A DNA stretch of 64,000 nucleotides, taken from NCBI GenBank assembly GCA_910574745.1, contig CAJTCE010000020.1, forward strand, positions 1 to 64,000, read 5' to 3'. Position numbers and translations under genes: made by a program. A model generated the notes under the pieces. The model was not told where the DNA came from and ran no database searches. It was given only the letters and a program-made list of their open reading frames with translations. This document shows, piece after piece, positions 34,684 through 45,063 of the stretch (position 1 is the stretch's first letter; each line of letters opens with the position of its first letter). Source of the DNA: Lachnospiraceae bacterium (GTDB lineage Bacteria > Bacillota > Clostridia > Lachnospirales > Lachnospiraceae).

Positions 34684-36677
34684 GTGAAAGAGAGATTCGT
34701 GTCGCTTTTGTTGGAAATCCCAACTGCGGAAAGACAACTTTATTTAATGCCATTACCGGAAGCAGGTTAAAGGTTGCCAACTGGCCCGGAGTAACGGTAG
34801 AGAAAATCAGCGGGGAAGCGGTATATAAGGATTATCATCTTACCATTGTGGATACTCCCGGAATTTATGCGTTGACTTGTTATACCATAGAGGAAAAGAT
34901 TACCAGAAAGTGTATTATGGATGACGATATAGATGTCATCATCAATGTGGTGGATGCATCCAATCTGGAAAGGAACTTGTACCTGACGCTGCAGCTTTTG
35001 GAACTGGGAAAACCGGTTGTTCTGGCGTTGAATATGATGGATATTGTCAGGGATAGGGGAATGGAAATTGATTTACATAGGCTGCCGGAGCTTTTGGGAG
35101 ATATTCCCGTGGTACCGGTGTCGGCGGCAAAAAACGAAGGGCTGGATATTCTGCTTCATGCGGCGGTGCACCATCATTTGGAAGGACCTACAGGACATGT
35201 ACTGAACTATTCTGAAGAAATTGAAGAAAAGATTGCCAAGTTGGAAGTGATCATGGAGGCCAGATATCCGGAGCATTCCGGTAGAAGATGGCATGCCATT
35301 AAGCTGTTGGAATGGGATGAGGATGTAAGAGAGGACCATCCTGTCAATATCTTGAATGTGGCGGATAGGAATTACGAAAAAGAGATTATCAGGCAGAAAT
35401 ACAAATATATAGATGAAGTTGTGGAGGAGGTTTTGTTCCATAAACAGGAAAAGGCCGCCATGACCGACAGAGTAGACAGAATATTGACTCATCCCTTCTG
35501 GGGCGTTCCCGTTTTTTTGTGTATTATTGCTCTTGTGTTTATTTTGACCTTTGCTGTGGGGGACAGCTTGAAGGCTGTGTTTGAGGTGCTGCTGGATGAA
35601 TTTTCTGCTATGGTTCATGATGGACTTTTGGCAATGCATACCTCAGACTGGATGATCTCATTAGTCTGTGACGGTATTATTGCGGGAGTGGGAGGTATTT
35701 TGACCTTTATTCCCAATATATTGATTTTGTTTCTGGCGCTGGCCATTTTGGAGGATAGCGGCTATATGGCAAGGGTAGCCTATGTAATGGATGGTATTAT
35801 GGGCAAGGCCGGATTATCGGGCAAGGCTTTTTTACCCATGATCCTAGGCTTTGGCTGCACCGTTCCGGCATTGATGGCTACAAGGGCCTTGGAAACGGAA
35901 AAAGATAGGCGTAAGACTATGTTTGTAACGCCTTTTATGTCCTGTTCCGCAAGGCTGCCTATATATGTCCTGTTTGCAGATATTTTCTTTGGTAAGGCGG
36001 CGCCTGTAGCGTGTTTCTCCATGTATGTGATTGGATTGATTGTGGCAATTTTGATCGCCAGGATGATCAATCTTTTTGATAAGGGCACAAACAATGAATC
36101 ACTGTTGATAGAGCTGCCGGAATACAAAAAGCCCAACGCCAAAACCATCAGGATTTATGTGTGGAATAAGATTTCTGATTATCTCACAAAGGCGGGAACA
36201 ACCATATTTATAGCCTCTATTATTATCTGGTTTGTATTAAATTTCGGTATGGGCGGTATGGTGGAGAATCCGGCTGACAGCTTTGGAGCCATGATAGGGC
36301 GCTTTATGGTGCCCGTTCTTGAGCCTGCGGGACTTGGCATGTGGCAGATTGGTGTAGCGTTGATTTCCGGTATTTCCGCAAAAGAAGTAGTGGTTTCCAG
36401 CTTCGCGGTATTATTTGGCATAACAAATGCCAATTCACCGGAAGGAATGTCTTTGATTCTTGCAAACATCAGAAGCAGTATTCCGGGTTTTGGAGCTTTA
36501 AACGCATTCTGCCTGATGCTGTTTTGTCTGTTGTATGTACCTTGTGCGGCTACAATCGGAACCATAAAAAAAGAAAGCGGTTCCGTAAAATTTACTCTGA
36601 AAATGGTAATGTTCCAGCTGCTGTTGGCATATGCTGTGTCGGTTCTGGTATTTCAGCTGGGCTCCCTGCTTCTGTGA
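34680..36677 (+). CDS. feoB: Ferrous iron transport protein B
   Basis: A 665-residue membrane Fe(II) transporter with an N-terminal G domain (GNPNCGKTTLFNAITG, DTPGIYALT, NMMD) and about eight or more transmembrane helices. Gate motifs include GFGCTVPALMATRALE and FMSCSARLPIYVLF, with their conserved Cys. The length is normal for the shorter clostridial form. Start overlaps feoA (ATGA). Confidence 0.96.
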   Translation: MSEREIRVAFVGNPNCGKTTLFNAITGSRLKVANWPGVTVEKISGEAVYKDYHLTIVDTPGIYALTCYTIEEKITRKCIMDDDIDVIINVVDASNLERNLYLTLQLLELGKPVVLALNMMDIVRDRGMEIDLHRLPELLGDIPVVPVSAAKNEGLDILLHAAVHHHLEGPTGHVLNYSEEIEEKIAKLEVIMEARYPEHSGRRWHAIKLLEWDEDVREDHPVNILNVADRNYEKEIIRQKYKYIDEVVEEVLFHKQEKAAMTDRVDRILTHPFWGVPVFLCIIALVFILTFAVGDSLKAVFEVLLDEFSAMVHDGLLAMHTSDWMISLVCDGIIAGVGGILTFIPNILILFLALAILEDSGYMARVAYVMDGIMGKAGLSGKAFLPMILGFGCTVPALMATRALETEKDRRKTMFVTPFMSCSARLPIYVLFADIFFGKAAPVACFSMYVIGLIVAILIARMINLFDKGTNNESLLIELPEYKKPNAKTIRIYVWNKISDYLTKAGTTIFIASIIIWFVLNFGMGGMVENPADSFGAMIGRFMVPVLEPAGLGMWQIGVALISGISAKEVVVSSFAVLFGITNANSPEGMSLILANIRSSIPGFGALNAFCLMLFCLLYVPCAATIGTIKKESGSVKFTLKMVMFQLLLAYAVSVLVFQLGSLLL

Positions 36678-36742
36678 AGATGTTTCGCAGAAATGGAAAA
36701 TAGGATATTAGTTTATGCTTTTATACCCTCCCGACAGGGCTG

Positions 36743-36771
36743 TTGACTTTATCTTTTAAATATGTCAAAAT
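36743..36771 (+). promoter_or_regulatory. Promoter of the hydrogenase gene
   Basis: TTGACT (36743-36748), 17-base spacer, CAAAAT (36766-36771), about 70 bases before the start codon. The -10 is imperfect. Confidence 0.5.
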
Positions 36772-36843
36772 ATTAACGAGCGTAACAAGGTAACATGAAA
36801 GAGGTTTTTATTTAGAGTTTATTTAAAATCAGGGAGGAATCCT

Positions 36844-38349
36844 ATGAGAGGTATTGATACCGAAGTTCGTAAATCCAGAAAAAGGATTTTTAAGGAAATT
36901 GCCAATCTGGCGTACAATTCCACCAATCTGACAGATGATATGGAAGCGCTTCCTTATCAAATTGTAGATTCGGTAGATCCGGACAGCAGAGACGATATTT
37001 ACCGGGAGAGGGCTATTGTCAGGGAGCGTGTGAGGCTTGCCATGGGAATGTCTCTTCGGCCCGAGGATGCACCCGTACATGTGTCCGCAGGTGTGGAAGA
37101 GAGCAATATAGCAGAAAAATACTATGAACCGCCTCTTATGCAGGTCATCCCTTCAGCGTGCAATAAATGTCCCGAAAATGATTATCGGGTTACAGACCGT
37201 TGCATGGGCTGTACGGCTCATCCTTGTCGTGAAGTCTGTCCCAGGGGGGCTATCAGTATGGTAAACGGCCGTTCCCATATTGATCCCGAGAAGTGTATCC
37301 GATGTGGTAAATGCAAGGCAGTCTGTCCTTATGACGCAATTTCCCATCAGGTGCGTCCCTGTGCGGCAGCCTGCGGCGTGAATGCTATCAAAAATGATAA
37401 ATATGGCAGAGCCTGCATTGATAATGACTTATGCGTATCCTGCGGACAGTGCATGGTAAACTGTCCTTTTGGAGCGATTGCTGATAAATCACAGATCTTC
37501 CAGTTGATCAGGGCGATTCAGTCAGGAAGGAAGATCATTGCACAGGTTGCACCTGCCTTTGTAGGACAGTTTGGAGTCAATGTGACGCCTGCCAAATTTA
37601 AGGCGGCGTTAAAGCAGCTGGGTTTTGCCGATGTTTATGAAACGGCTATCGGCGCGGACATGGGAGCTATGGCGGAGGCTCATCATTATGTGGATAAGGT
37701 TGCCACGGGAGAACTGCCCTTTCTTCTTACAAGCTGTTGCCCCTCATGGTCTATGCTTGCGAAGAAATTCTTTCCGGAAACCATCGGCAGCATTTCCAAT
37801 GAGTTGACTCCTATGGTTGCCACGGCAAGAGTTATTAAAAAAGAGCATCCTGATGCAGAAATCGTTTTTATCGGGCCATGTGCATCCAAAAAATTGGAAG
37901 CTTCCCGCAAAACCGTGCGTTCGGATGTGGATTTTGTTATTACCTTTGAAGAGCTTACGGGAATGTTTGAGGCAAAGGGAATCGTGCTGGAAGAGATAGA
38001 AGCTGATGAGGAGCTGGAAGGAGCTACCGGCGCCGGAAGAGGCTACGGCGTTGCAGGCGGCGTTGCCAGCGCTATTGAAGAGGTTATCCGGGAATATTAT
38101 CCCGATGTGGATGTCAATATCGAACATGCGGAAAGCCTGACGGAATGTAAGAAGATGTTGATGCTCGCCAAGGTGGGCAAGAAAAACGGCTGTCTGATAG
38201 AAGGAATGGCGTGTCCCGGAGGCTGTGTTGCCGGAGCGGGCACCAATATCGCCATACCCCAGGCTACAAAGGCAGTCAATACCTTTAAAGCGGAATCCGA
38301 TGTCAAAATACCGTCAATGGATTCCATGAAACAGGAGGAAATCGAGTGA
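36844..38349 (+). CDS. Monomeric [FeFe] hydrogenase, group B-like
   Basis: A 501-residue iron-sulfur enzyme that likely couples ferredoxin to H2. The N-terminal third has several [4Fe-4S] motifs ([35 protein letters not shown]). H-cluster signatures follow: TSCCPSW (296-302), IGPCASKK (343-350; canonical Met is Gly) and [14 protein letters not shown] (453-466). The cluster-binding cysteines are kept. No maturase or partner subunits are adjacent. The gene overlaps gltX by four bases, an odd partner. Subgroup is my inference from the L2 loop and domain order. Confidence 0.85.
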   Translation: MRGIDTEVRKSRKRIFKEIANLAYNSTNLTDDMEALPYQIVDSVDPDSRDDIYRERAIVRERVRLAMGMSLRPEDAPVHVSAGVEESNIAEKYYEPPLMQVIPSACNKCPENDYRVTDRCMGCTAHPCREVCPRGAISMVNGRSHIDPEKCIRCGKCKAVCPYDAISHQVRPCAAACGVNAIKNDKYGRACIDNDLCVSCGQCMVNCPFGAIADKSQIFQLIRAIQSGRKIIAQVAPAFVGQFGVNVTPAKFKAALKQLGFADVYETAIGADMGAMAEAHHYVDKVATGELPFLLTSCCPSWSMLAKKFFPETIGSISNELTPMVATARVIKKEHPDAEIVFIGPCASKKLEASRKTVRSDVDFVITFEELTGMFEAKGIVLEEIEADEELEGATGAGRGYGVAGGVASAIEEVIREYYPDVDVNIEHAESLTECKKMLMLAKVGKKNGCLIEGMACPGGCVAGAGTNIAIPQATKAVNTFKAESDVKIPSMDSMKQEEIE

Positions 38350-39815
38350 GTAAAGTAAGAACCCGTTTTGCACCCAGTCCGACGGGAAGGATGCATGTAG
38401 GGAATTTAAGGACGGCTCTTTATGCTTATCTTATTGCAAAGCATGAGGGCGGAGATTTTATTCTCAGAATAGAGGATACGGATCAGGTCAGGGAAGTGGA
38501 AGGCGCGGTGGATATTATTAACCGGACCTTACAGGCCACGGGTCTGATTCATGATGAGGGACCCGATAAGGATAAAGGCGCAGGTCCCTATGTACAGAGC
38601 GAGAGACAGGCACAGGGACTGTATCTAGAATATGCTAAAAAGCTTATTGAGCGTGGAGAAGCCTATTATTGTTTCTGCGATGAAGAGCGTTTAGAAGAAT
38701 GCAGACAGGTTATTGAACTGGAAAACGGCGAAAAGAAAGAAATCAATGTTTATGACAAGCATTGTTTGTCCCTGTCCAAGGAGGAGGTAGAGGCTAAGCT
38801 TGCGGCAGGTACGCCTTATGTTATCCGTCAGAATAATCCCCGTGAAGGGACCACTACCTTTCATGATGATATTTACGGGGATATTACTGTTGGAAATGAC
38901 GAGCTGGATGATATGATCCTCATTAAATCCGACGGATTTCCTACTTACAATTTTGCCAATGTGGTGGACGACCATCTTATGGGGATTACCCATGTGGTAA
39001 GGGGAAATGAGTACTTATCATCGTCTCCCAAATACAACCGTTTATATGAGGCATTCGGCTGGGAGGTGCCTGTTTATGTGCACTGTCCTCTGATTACGGA
39101 CGAGGAGCATCACAAATTATCCAAAAGGAGCGGACATTCCTCTTATGAGGATTTAATCGATCAGGGCTTTATTACGGAGGCAGTGGTCAATTTTGTGGCA
39201 TTATTGGGATGGAGTCCTTCGGATAACCGGGAGATTTTCTCGTTAGAGGAACTAATAGAAGCTTTTGATTATCATCATATGTCCAAATCCCCGGCTGTAT
39301 TTGATTTCGGAAAGCTGAAGTGGATGAACGGAGAGTATATTAAGGCAATGGATTTTGACGCTTTTTATGAAAGAGCGCTGCCTTACTTAAAAGAAGCCGT
39401 CAGCAAAGATTTGGATTTAAAAAAGATTGGGGAAATGGTTAAGACAAGAATTGAAGTATTTCCGGATATTCCGGCCCTTATCGATTTCTTTGAGGAATTG
39501 CCGGAGTATGATACGGCTATGTATGCTCACAAGAAAATGAAGACCAACAGTGAAACCTCCCTTGCGGTATTAAAGGAGGTATTGCCCCTTCTTTCAAAGC
39601 AGGAGGATTATTCTAACGCCGCCCTTTATGAGATGCTTTGCAGCTTCGTGGCAGAAAAGGGCTATAAAAACGGATATGTGCTTTGGCCCATCCGTACTGC
39701 GGTTTCCGGCAGGCAGATGACACCTGCGGGGGCTACAGAGATTATGGAAATCCTTGGGAAAGAAGAATCCATAAAAAGAATTCAAAAAGGAATCGAATTG
39801 CTGGAAAATGCCTGA
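38346..39815 (+). CDS. gltX: Glutamyl-tRNA synthetase
   Basis: A 489-residue class I synthetase charging tRNA-Glu. The HIGH-type motif is [20 protein letters not shown], with [13 protein letters not shown] and the KMSKS-type [10 protein letters not shown]. The start is GTG 38346 overlapping the hydrogenase stop (GTGA), with AGGAGGAAA upstream. Full length. Confidence 0.96.
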   Translation: MSKVRTRFAPSPTGRMHVGNLRTALYAYLIAKHEGGDFILRIEDTDQVREVEGAVDIINRTLQATGLIHDEGPDKDKGAGPYVQSERQAQGLYLEYAKKLIERGEAYYCFCDEERLEECRQVIELENGEKKEINVYDKHCLSLSKEEVEAKLAAGTPYVIRQNNPREGTTTFHDDIYGDITVGNDELDDMILIKSDGFPTYNFANVVDDHLMGITHVVRGNEYLSSSPKYNRLYEAFGWEVPVYVHCPLITDEEHHKLSKRSGHSSYEDLIDQGFITEAVVNFVALLGWSPSDNREIFSLEELIEAFDYHHMSKSPAVFDFGKLKWMNGEYIKAMDFDAFYERALPYLKEAVSKDLDLKKIGEMVKTRIEVFPDIPALIDFFEELPEYDTAMYAHKKMKTNSETSLAVLKEVLPLLSKQEDYSNAALYEMLCSFVAEKGYKNGYVLWPIRTAVSGRQMTPAGATEIMEILGKEESIKRIQKGIELLENA

Positions 39816-41649
39816 ACAAAACAGCATTTCCCGCCCTGATGAAGGGCAGAGCACTGCGATTTGTCACGGAACCGGTCCCATGCTTGTTCTGGCGGGACCG
39901 GGATCCGGTAAAACCTATGTCATCACACATCGCATAAAGTATCTCATTTCAGAGTGTCATATTCCACCCAATGAAATTTTAGTTATTACCTTTACCAAAG
40001 CTGCCGCCCTGGAAATGCAGACAAGGGCAAATTCTTTGATCAGTCAGAGCTCTTATGTACAATTCGGCACCTTTCATTCGGTTTTCTACCAGATCTTAAA
40101 ATTATCCAAACCTAACCAAAAGCTGACCCTTGCGTCTGACAGGGAGCGTTTTCAATTTGTGGACGCTTACTTAGAGGAAGCGGTTTTTAAAGATACCAAA
40201 ACAGATTCCACTGCCAATGAGATTTTAAAGGAAATCAGTCGGAGAAAAAACGGCGGGGCACAGATGTGCGAAAAGACCATAGCGGGCTGCTTGTCAGAGC
40301 AGGAATTTTCCGGGCTGTATGAAGCCTATAAGGAGTGGCTTTTAGAAAACCGGAAATTGGATTTTGACGATATGATATTAAAATGTCATGATCATTTAAA
40401 GAACCATTTCGAGGAGAGGCGGAAATGGCAGAAAAGATTTCCCTATCTGCTGATTGATGAATTTCAGGATATTAATCGTCTGCAGTATGAAACGGTTAAA
40501 TTACTTGCAGGGGATAAAAACCTTTTTGTAGTAGGGGACGACGACCAGGCAATTTATGGATTTCGCGGGTCAGACCCTATGCTTATGAAAAAATTTATGG
40601 AAGAGTTTTCTCCCAGACTTGTAAAATTGACCCGTAATTACAGGTGCAGCAGAGAAATTGTAGAGCTGGCGGCAAAATCCATTGAGAAGAACAGAATACG
40701 TTTTCCAAAGAATATTGAGGCTGTGGGAAAAGAAACAGGGAAAGCTGTTTTTAAAGATTTTCCCACACAAGAGAAAATGTCTTCATGGGTTGTAGAGGAA
40801 GCTTTGCAATTTGCAAAGGAGCATGAAGAAAAGACACAGGCGGTTTTAACGCGCACGAATAAGGAAGCTTCCATATATGAAAAGCTAATAGGAGGATGTG
40901 GGGAAAACGACTTGTGGATGGACCTATTTACATATCTGGCTTTTATGAATCAAGGAAGAAAAAGAAGCGATTTTCTTAAAATCATGAATAAGCCAATGCG
41001 TTATATCAGCAGGGGAATTGTCAACGAAAGCATTGTGGATTTCGGAATGATGAAAAGCCGTCTTAGGGAGAAGAAGTGGATTCTAAAGCGGGTAGAAAGG
41101 CTGGAGGAACAAATGAAATTTGCAGCAAGGCTGGATGTTTACGGACAACTGCATTATATCTGGAAATCCATGGGATATGAGGAATATGTCAGAATGAGTT
41201 GCGGGGGAAATGTTTCAAAAATAAAAGAGTGTGCACAGTCTTTTTCTTTTTTGCTGGAAGAAGCCAGAAAATGCAGAAGCCTGGATGAATTGGAACATAG
41301 AATGGGAATTGGCGCTTTCATGCAGGATAAAATTGACGAAGAAAGGAGCGGAGGGTCTCTGATACAAAAACGGAGAGGGGATGATCATATTAAAATTATG
41401 ACCTATCATGGGGCGAAGGGCCTGGAATTTGACAGGGTTTATCTACCGGGTCTGAATTATGGCAGGGTTCCTCACGGTAGAATGCTGACTGCAAAACAGT
41501 TAGAGGAAGAGCGTAGAATGTTTTATGTGGCAGTGACCAGAGCGAAAAGTGAACTTTTTTTGATGTATGCCAATCCGACGAAAAAAAACTCCGGGCCAGA
41601 TTGCCCGGAGGATAGTATGTCGCCGTTTTTAAGGGAAATCATTCAATAA
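39808..41649 (+). CDS. UvrD/PcrA-family ATP-dependent helicase
   Basis: A 613-residue superfamily 1A helicase, shorter than PcrA (about 720-750). Motifs seen: [14 protein letters not shown] (Walker A), [58 protein letters not shown] and [12 protein letters not shown]. It starts inside the last codons of gltX. Its 3' end overlaps the convergent DUF1292 gene by 11 bases. Probably a DNA repair helicase, not necessarily the essential PcrA. Confidence 0.92.
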   Translation: MPEQNSISRPDEGQSTAICHGTGPMLVLAGPGSGKTYVITHRIKYLISECHIPPNEILVITFTKAAALEMQTRANSLISQSSYVQFGTFHSVFYQILKLSKPNQKLTLASDRERFQFVDAYLEEAVFKDTKTDSTANEILKEISRRKNGGAQMCEKTIAGCLSEQEFSGLYEAYKEWLLENRKLDFDDMILKCHDHLKNHFEERRKWQKRFPYLLIDEFQDINRLQYETVKLLAGDKNLFVVGDDDQAIYGFRGSDPMLMKKFMEEFSPRLVKLTRNYRCSREIVELAAKSIEKNRIRFPKNIEAVGKETGKAVFKDFPTQEKMSSWVVEEALQFAKEHEEKTQAVLTRTNKEASIYEKLIGGCGENDLWMDLFTYLAFMNQGRKRSDFLKIMNKPMRYISRGIVNESIVDFGMMKSRLREKKWILKRVERLEEQMKFAARLDVYGQLHYIWKSMGYEEYVRMSCGGNVSKIKECAQSFSFLLEEARKCRSLDELEHRMGIGAFMQDKIDEERSGGSLIQKRRGDDHIKIMTYHGAKGLEFDRVYLPGLNYGRVPHGRMLTAKQLEEERRMFYVAVTRAKSELFLMYANPTKKNSGPDCPEDSMSPFLREIIQ

Positions 41650-41962
41650 GCTCATCAAATTCACAGCTATCCAGATATTCATCAAAGGCTTCTTCGACCT
41701 TTTCAAATTCCCCGTCGTCTTCGATATAGGTCAGAACCGGCTCCTTATTAGAATCGGATAAATCCTCTTCATATCTGTAGAACCAGACCGTTCCGTCACT
41801 GTTTTCCCCATTTTCATCCAAAGGCATCAGGGCAATGTAATCCTTTGATTCTACGGTAAATATAGTCACAACGGCACAGTTTACATGACTGCCGTCGTCC
41901 AAATCCAGAGTAACGGTCATTTCTTCCCCTTGGATCTCTTCGATTTCATTTTCTTTTTTCAT
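41639..41962 (-). CDS. DUF1292 family protein
   Basis: A 107-residue, very acidic protein with the DUF1292 pattern (MTVTLDLDDGSHVNCAVVTI, YIALMPLDE, WFYRYEED). Function unknown; the family is widespread in Firmicutes. ATG 41962 is chosen over the GTG one codon earlier. The end overlaps the helicase stop. Confidence 0.85.
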   Translation of the reverse strand: MKKENEIEEIQGEEMTVTLDLDDGSHVNCAVVTIFTVESKDYIALMPLDENGENSDGTVWFYRYEEDLSDSNKEPVLTYIEDDGEFEKVEEAFDEYLDSCEFDELIE

Positions 41963-41965
41963 CAC

Positions 41966-42278
41966 TTTCTAAGCAGGATAAAAATCCTTTCCTTTCATAA
42001 AAATACAGCATATAAAATATTATGTACATAAGCATAATGTGTAATATGATGCATAAAAACATCATGTACAAAACAAGGCACAAAAAGCGTCATGCGCAAA
42101 ATGTAAGTACATAACGAAATGCACTATAGCTTGTGGAAATTATAGCATGATAAAAAAGAAAAGTATATGATAAAAATACAAAATAGCGGAAAAGAGACAG
42201 TGTGTGGAAATAGGACGGGCAAAGAGATAAAAGCCGGAAGCCTTCCGGGAATTGAGTCGGAAAGTGTCAGATAAATTG
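41966..42278. other. AT-rich intergenic stretch with degenerate repeats
   Basis: No gene is seen. Between about 42000 and 42125 several related short phrases recur: tatgtacataa, atgcataaaaacatcatgtac, gcacaaaaagcgtcatgcgc, agtacataac. They suggest a decayed roughly 27-base repeat. Cttccgg/ccggaag pairs near 42235-42250 form a small palindrome. Confidence 0.4.
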
Positions 42279-42307
42279 TTGACAATATGGGAAATTATTC
42301 CTAAAAT
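42279..42307 (+). promoter_or_regulatory. Strong promoter of the sirtuin-like gene
   Basis: Perfect TTGACA (42279-42284), 17-base spacer, TAAAAT (42302-42307), 35 bases before the first ATG. It is one of the best consensus matches in the window. Confidence 0.75.
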
Positions 42308-42341
42308 ATAAGAAAAGGAGCTTGTCCTGAGGATAGGGGGA

Positions 42342-43097
42342 ATGATAAATATGCAGATAACATTTGAGGAAAGTATGGAAAGGGCAAAGAATATTTTATC
42401 ATCAGCGGACAGGATTGTTGCTTTATTGGGAGTCGGCGTTGTTATGGAGTGCGGGGCGTTAAATTATTTAAATAATGAGGTAATTTATAGAATTGAGGAT
42501 AAATATAGCAGAAGTCCGGATGAGATTATGTCAACCGGCTTCTATAGCGCCAGAACAGAAAAGTTTTTCCAGTACTATAAGGAGGAATACCTGGCGGACA
42601 AATGTAAGCCTAATGAAACCTTTAAGGCGCTTAAGCTGTTAGACGACCAGGGAAGGCTTGCGGCATGTATTACCAAAAATACTCATGGGCTGGAAAAAGA
42701 AATAGGAATCGGTAAAGTGATCGAATTGTATGGAAGCAGAAATGTTAACTGGTGCACCAAATGCAGAAAACGGTTTTCTATGGAATATATTCTACAGTCT
42801 AAAGGCGTTCCGGTTTGCGATGAATGTCATAGTCCTATTCGCCCGGGAATTCGTCTGTATGGAGAAATGATACGTAATGATGTTATGACTGAGGCGGCCA
42901 ATGCCTGTCAGAAAGCGGATGCGTTGATTGTTTTGGGAACTAATTTCTATGATTCCATGGTACGTTTTGCAATCAACCATTACAGAGGAGATAAGCTGAT
43001 TCTGATCAGTAAGCATGAGCATTTCAGGGATAAAAGCGCTGACATTGTGATTCATGAAGAAGTTAGGGACGTTCTTCCTAAGCTGGTACTTTCTTAA
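42342..43097 (+). CDS. Sir2-fold protein with missing catalytic histidine
   Basis: A 251-residue protein on the sirtuin scaffold: a Rossmann start (RIVALLGVGVVMECGAL), TKNTHGLE in place of TQNxDGLH, a zinc module (C138, C141, C159, C162) and a late LIVLGTNF strand. The residue at the catalytic His position is Tyr130 (ELYGS versus ELHGS). The SGIPDFR loop reads CGALNYLN. It is therefore unlikely to be an NAD-dependent deacylase, though dinucleotide binding may remain. ATG 42342 or 42351 could start it. Neighbour of another inactive-looking enzyme. Confidence 0.8.
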   Translation: MINMQITFEESMERAKNILSSADRIVALLGVGVVMECGALNYLNNEVIYRIEDKYSRSPDEIMSTGFYSARTEKFFQYYKEEYLADKCKPNETFKALKLLDDQGRLAACITKNTHGLEKEIGIGKVIELYGSRNVNWCTKCRKRFSMEYILQSKGVPVCDECHSPIRPGIRLYGEMIRNDVMTEAANACQKADALIVLGTNFYDSMVRFAINHYRGDKLILISKHEHFRDKSADIVIHEEVRDVLPKLVLS

Positions 43098-43109
43098 AAA
43101 AAAGGATTG

Positions 43110-43118
43110 TGTTATACT
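43110..43118 (+). promoter_or_regulatory. Possible internal extended -10 promoter
   Basis: TGTTATACT lies between the two pseudo-enzyme genes, the same extended -10 form seen before prfC. There is no good -35, so it is tentative. Confidence 0.35.
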
Positions 43119-43158
43119 GCTATTAGACGTGAGTTGATGGTTTTGACGGGAGAATAGA

Positions 43159-45054
43159 ATGAGCAGTAGGGAAAAAGTTTGTAAATTTAAAATAAAAAAA
43201 GGCCATTTGTATCAGATTGGAGTTCACAGGGTGCAAGATGGCCTTTCAATTGTCAGTGATATAAAGGGAAAGAAAAAAAGCGGCATTATTATATATCCTG
43301 AGGGAGAAAAGGAAGTCAGGATTCCTTTTTCTGAGGATTATATGATAGGAGATTTATATTGTTTGATTCTTTCGGAATTTCCTTATAAAAATTTTTCTTA
43401 TCTTTTCTATAAAGATCATGAAATCGTCACAGACTATTATGGAAGGCTTTTGGATTCATCAAAAAAATTTGGGAGTCCGGGAAGAAAAGATATTCCGGCA
43501 AGATGCATTTACAGTGAGAATGATTATGATTGGGAAGAGGATATGCCCCTTGGCATTCCCTATCACGAATCGATCCTATACAAAATCCACATGCGCGGCT
43601 TTACAATGCATGCTTCCTCCGGAGTAAAAAACAGGGGAACCTTTGCGGGCCTTGTAGAAAAAATTCCCTATTTAAAGGAGTTGGGTATTTCCGCAGTGGA
43701 AAGCATGCCTATTTATGAGTTTGAAGATGTTATCTATAATCCTTCTTATGTCCAGGCAGATGAGGCTCTTTTGCCTTTTCTGGATGAGGAGAAGCGGACG
43801 TGGGAGTATAAGGTCAACTACTGGGGATATAGTGAAGGAAACTACATGGCGCCCAAAAGAGCCTATTGTGCGACAGACAGGCCGGACGTGGAATGTAAGG
43901 ATATGATAAAGGAGCTGCATAAAAATGGACTGGAATTTATTATGCAGATATATTTTCCCGATAAAATCAGACCGGGATTTATTCTGGATGTCTGCAGGTT
44001 CTGGGTTAAGGAATATCATGTAGACGGCTTTAAGCTGATGGGGGGGAAGATTCCCATAAGGCTTCTTGCAACAGACCCGTATTTGAAAAAGACAAAACTG
44101 ATTGTAGAATCCCTGAATGTGAAAGACTTATATGACGGCGGCAGTCTAAATGCTTCCTTCAAAAATTTGGGAGCTGCTCCGGCAGCTTTTCGGTATGATA
44201 CAAGAAAATTCTTAAAGGGAGATGAGGACATGCTTTCCTGTGTTATGGAACATTTCCGGCGAAATCCCAAGGAGCACGGAGTCATTAATGAAATTACTTC
44301 CTATGAGGGCTTCACTCTTGCGGACCTTGTTTCCTATGACAGAAAGCACAATGAGGCAAACGGAGAAAATAACAGGGACGGAAATGATTATAATTACAGC
44401 TGGAACTGCGGGGCAGAAGGGAAAACCCGTAAGAAACAGATTTTGTCCCTAAGGGAACAACAATGTAAAAATGCATTGCTGATGTTGTTTCTTGCACAGG
44501 GAACTCCCTGTCTGCTTGCAGGAGATGAGTTTGGAAATACTGCAAACGGAAATAACAACCCGTATTGTCAGGATAATGCGGTAAGCTGGCTGAACTGGAA
44601 ACACAATGCGGGACAGAGCGTACTGCAGAAATTTGTAAAAGAACTGATTGCATTGAGAAAGACCCATCCAATTCTGCACATGGAAGATTCTTTCAAAATG
44701 ATGGATTATATATCCTGTGGCTATCCGGATCTTTCTTATCACGGCGAGCAGGCTTGGTATCCGGAATTTGAAAATTACAGCCACCATATGGGGATTTTAT
44801 ATTGCGGCAAATATGCCAGAATCAACAAAAGAAAAGAAGATGACTTCTTTTATGTGGCATATAATGCTCATTGGGTAGAGCACGAATTTGCGCTGCCAAA
44901 GCTTCCGGCAGGAATGCAATGGCAGGTTGTTACAACATCGGGGAAACAACCGGTAAAACCGGAATTGATAGAAGTGGCGGAAAAAAGTGAAAGGAAGCAA
45001 CAGTATTGTATAAAAACAGCACCTAGGACAATTGTGGTGCTAACGGGAAAATAG
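43159..45054 (+). CDS. Isoamylase/debranching-type GH13 protein lacking catalytic residues
   Basis: A 631-residue GH13 protein of the glycogen-debranching/isoamylase type: YKIHMRGFTMH, NYWGYSEGNYMAPKRAY, FTLADLVSYDRKHNEANGE and LLAGDEFGNT are clear matches. The barrel's catalytic sites are altered. Region I DVVYNH reads FIMQIYF, region II DGFRFD reads DGFKLM (nucleophile position Met294), and the final HD reads Y382-E383. Only the likely acid Glu317 is kept. It has no signal peptide. A glycogen-binding or regulatory role is inferred. Confidence 0.85.
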   Translation: MSSREKVCKFKIKKGHLYQIGVHRVQDGLSIVSDIKGKKKSGIIIYPEGEKEVRIPFSEDYMIGDLYCLILSEFPYKNFSYLFYKDHEIVTDYYGRLLDSSKKFGSPGRKDIPARCIYSENDYDWEEDMPLGIPYHESILYKIHMRGFTMHASSGVKNRGTFAGLVEKIPYLKELGISAVESMPIYEFEDVIYNPSYVQADEALLPFLDEEKRTWEYKVNYWGYSEGNYMAPKRAYCATDRPDVECKDMIKELHKNGLEFIMQIYFPDKIRPGFILDVCRFWVKEYHVDGFKLMGGKIPIRLLATDPYLKKTKLIVESLNVKDLYDGGSLNASFKNLGAAPAAFRYDTRKFLKGDEDMLSCVMEHFRRNPKEHGVINEITSYEGFTLADLVSYDRKHNEANGENNRDGNDYNYSWNCGAEGKTRKKQILSLREQQCKNALLMLFLAQGTPCLLAGDEFGNTANGNNNPYCQDNAVSWLNWKHNAGQSVLQKFVKELIALRKTHPILHMEDSFKMMDYISCGYPDLSYHGEQAWYPEFENYSHHMGILYCGKYARINKRKEDDFFYVAYNAHWVEHEFALPKLPAGMQWQVVTTSGKQPVKPELIEVAEKSERKQQYCIKTAPRTIVVLTGK

Positions 45055-45063
45055 CGGTGGAAT

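Noticed and set aside
35073-35639. Long minus-strand frame opposite feoB
   Set aside because: Antisense shadow of a conserved gene, rich in His/Gln/Ser from codon complement; no start signals.
44312-44787. Minus-strand frames opposite the GH13 protein
   Set aside because: Overlap the conserved NEANGENNRDG region on the plus strand and lack binding sites.
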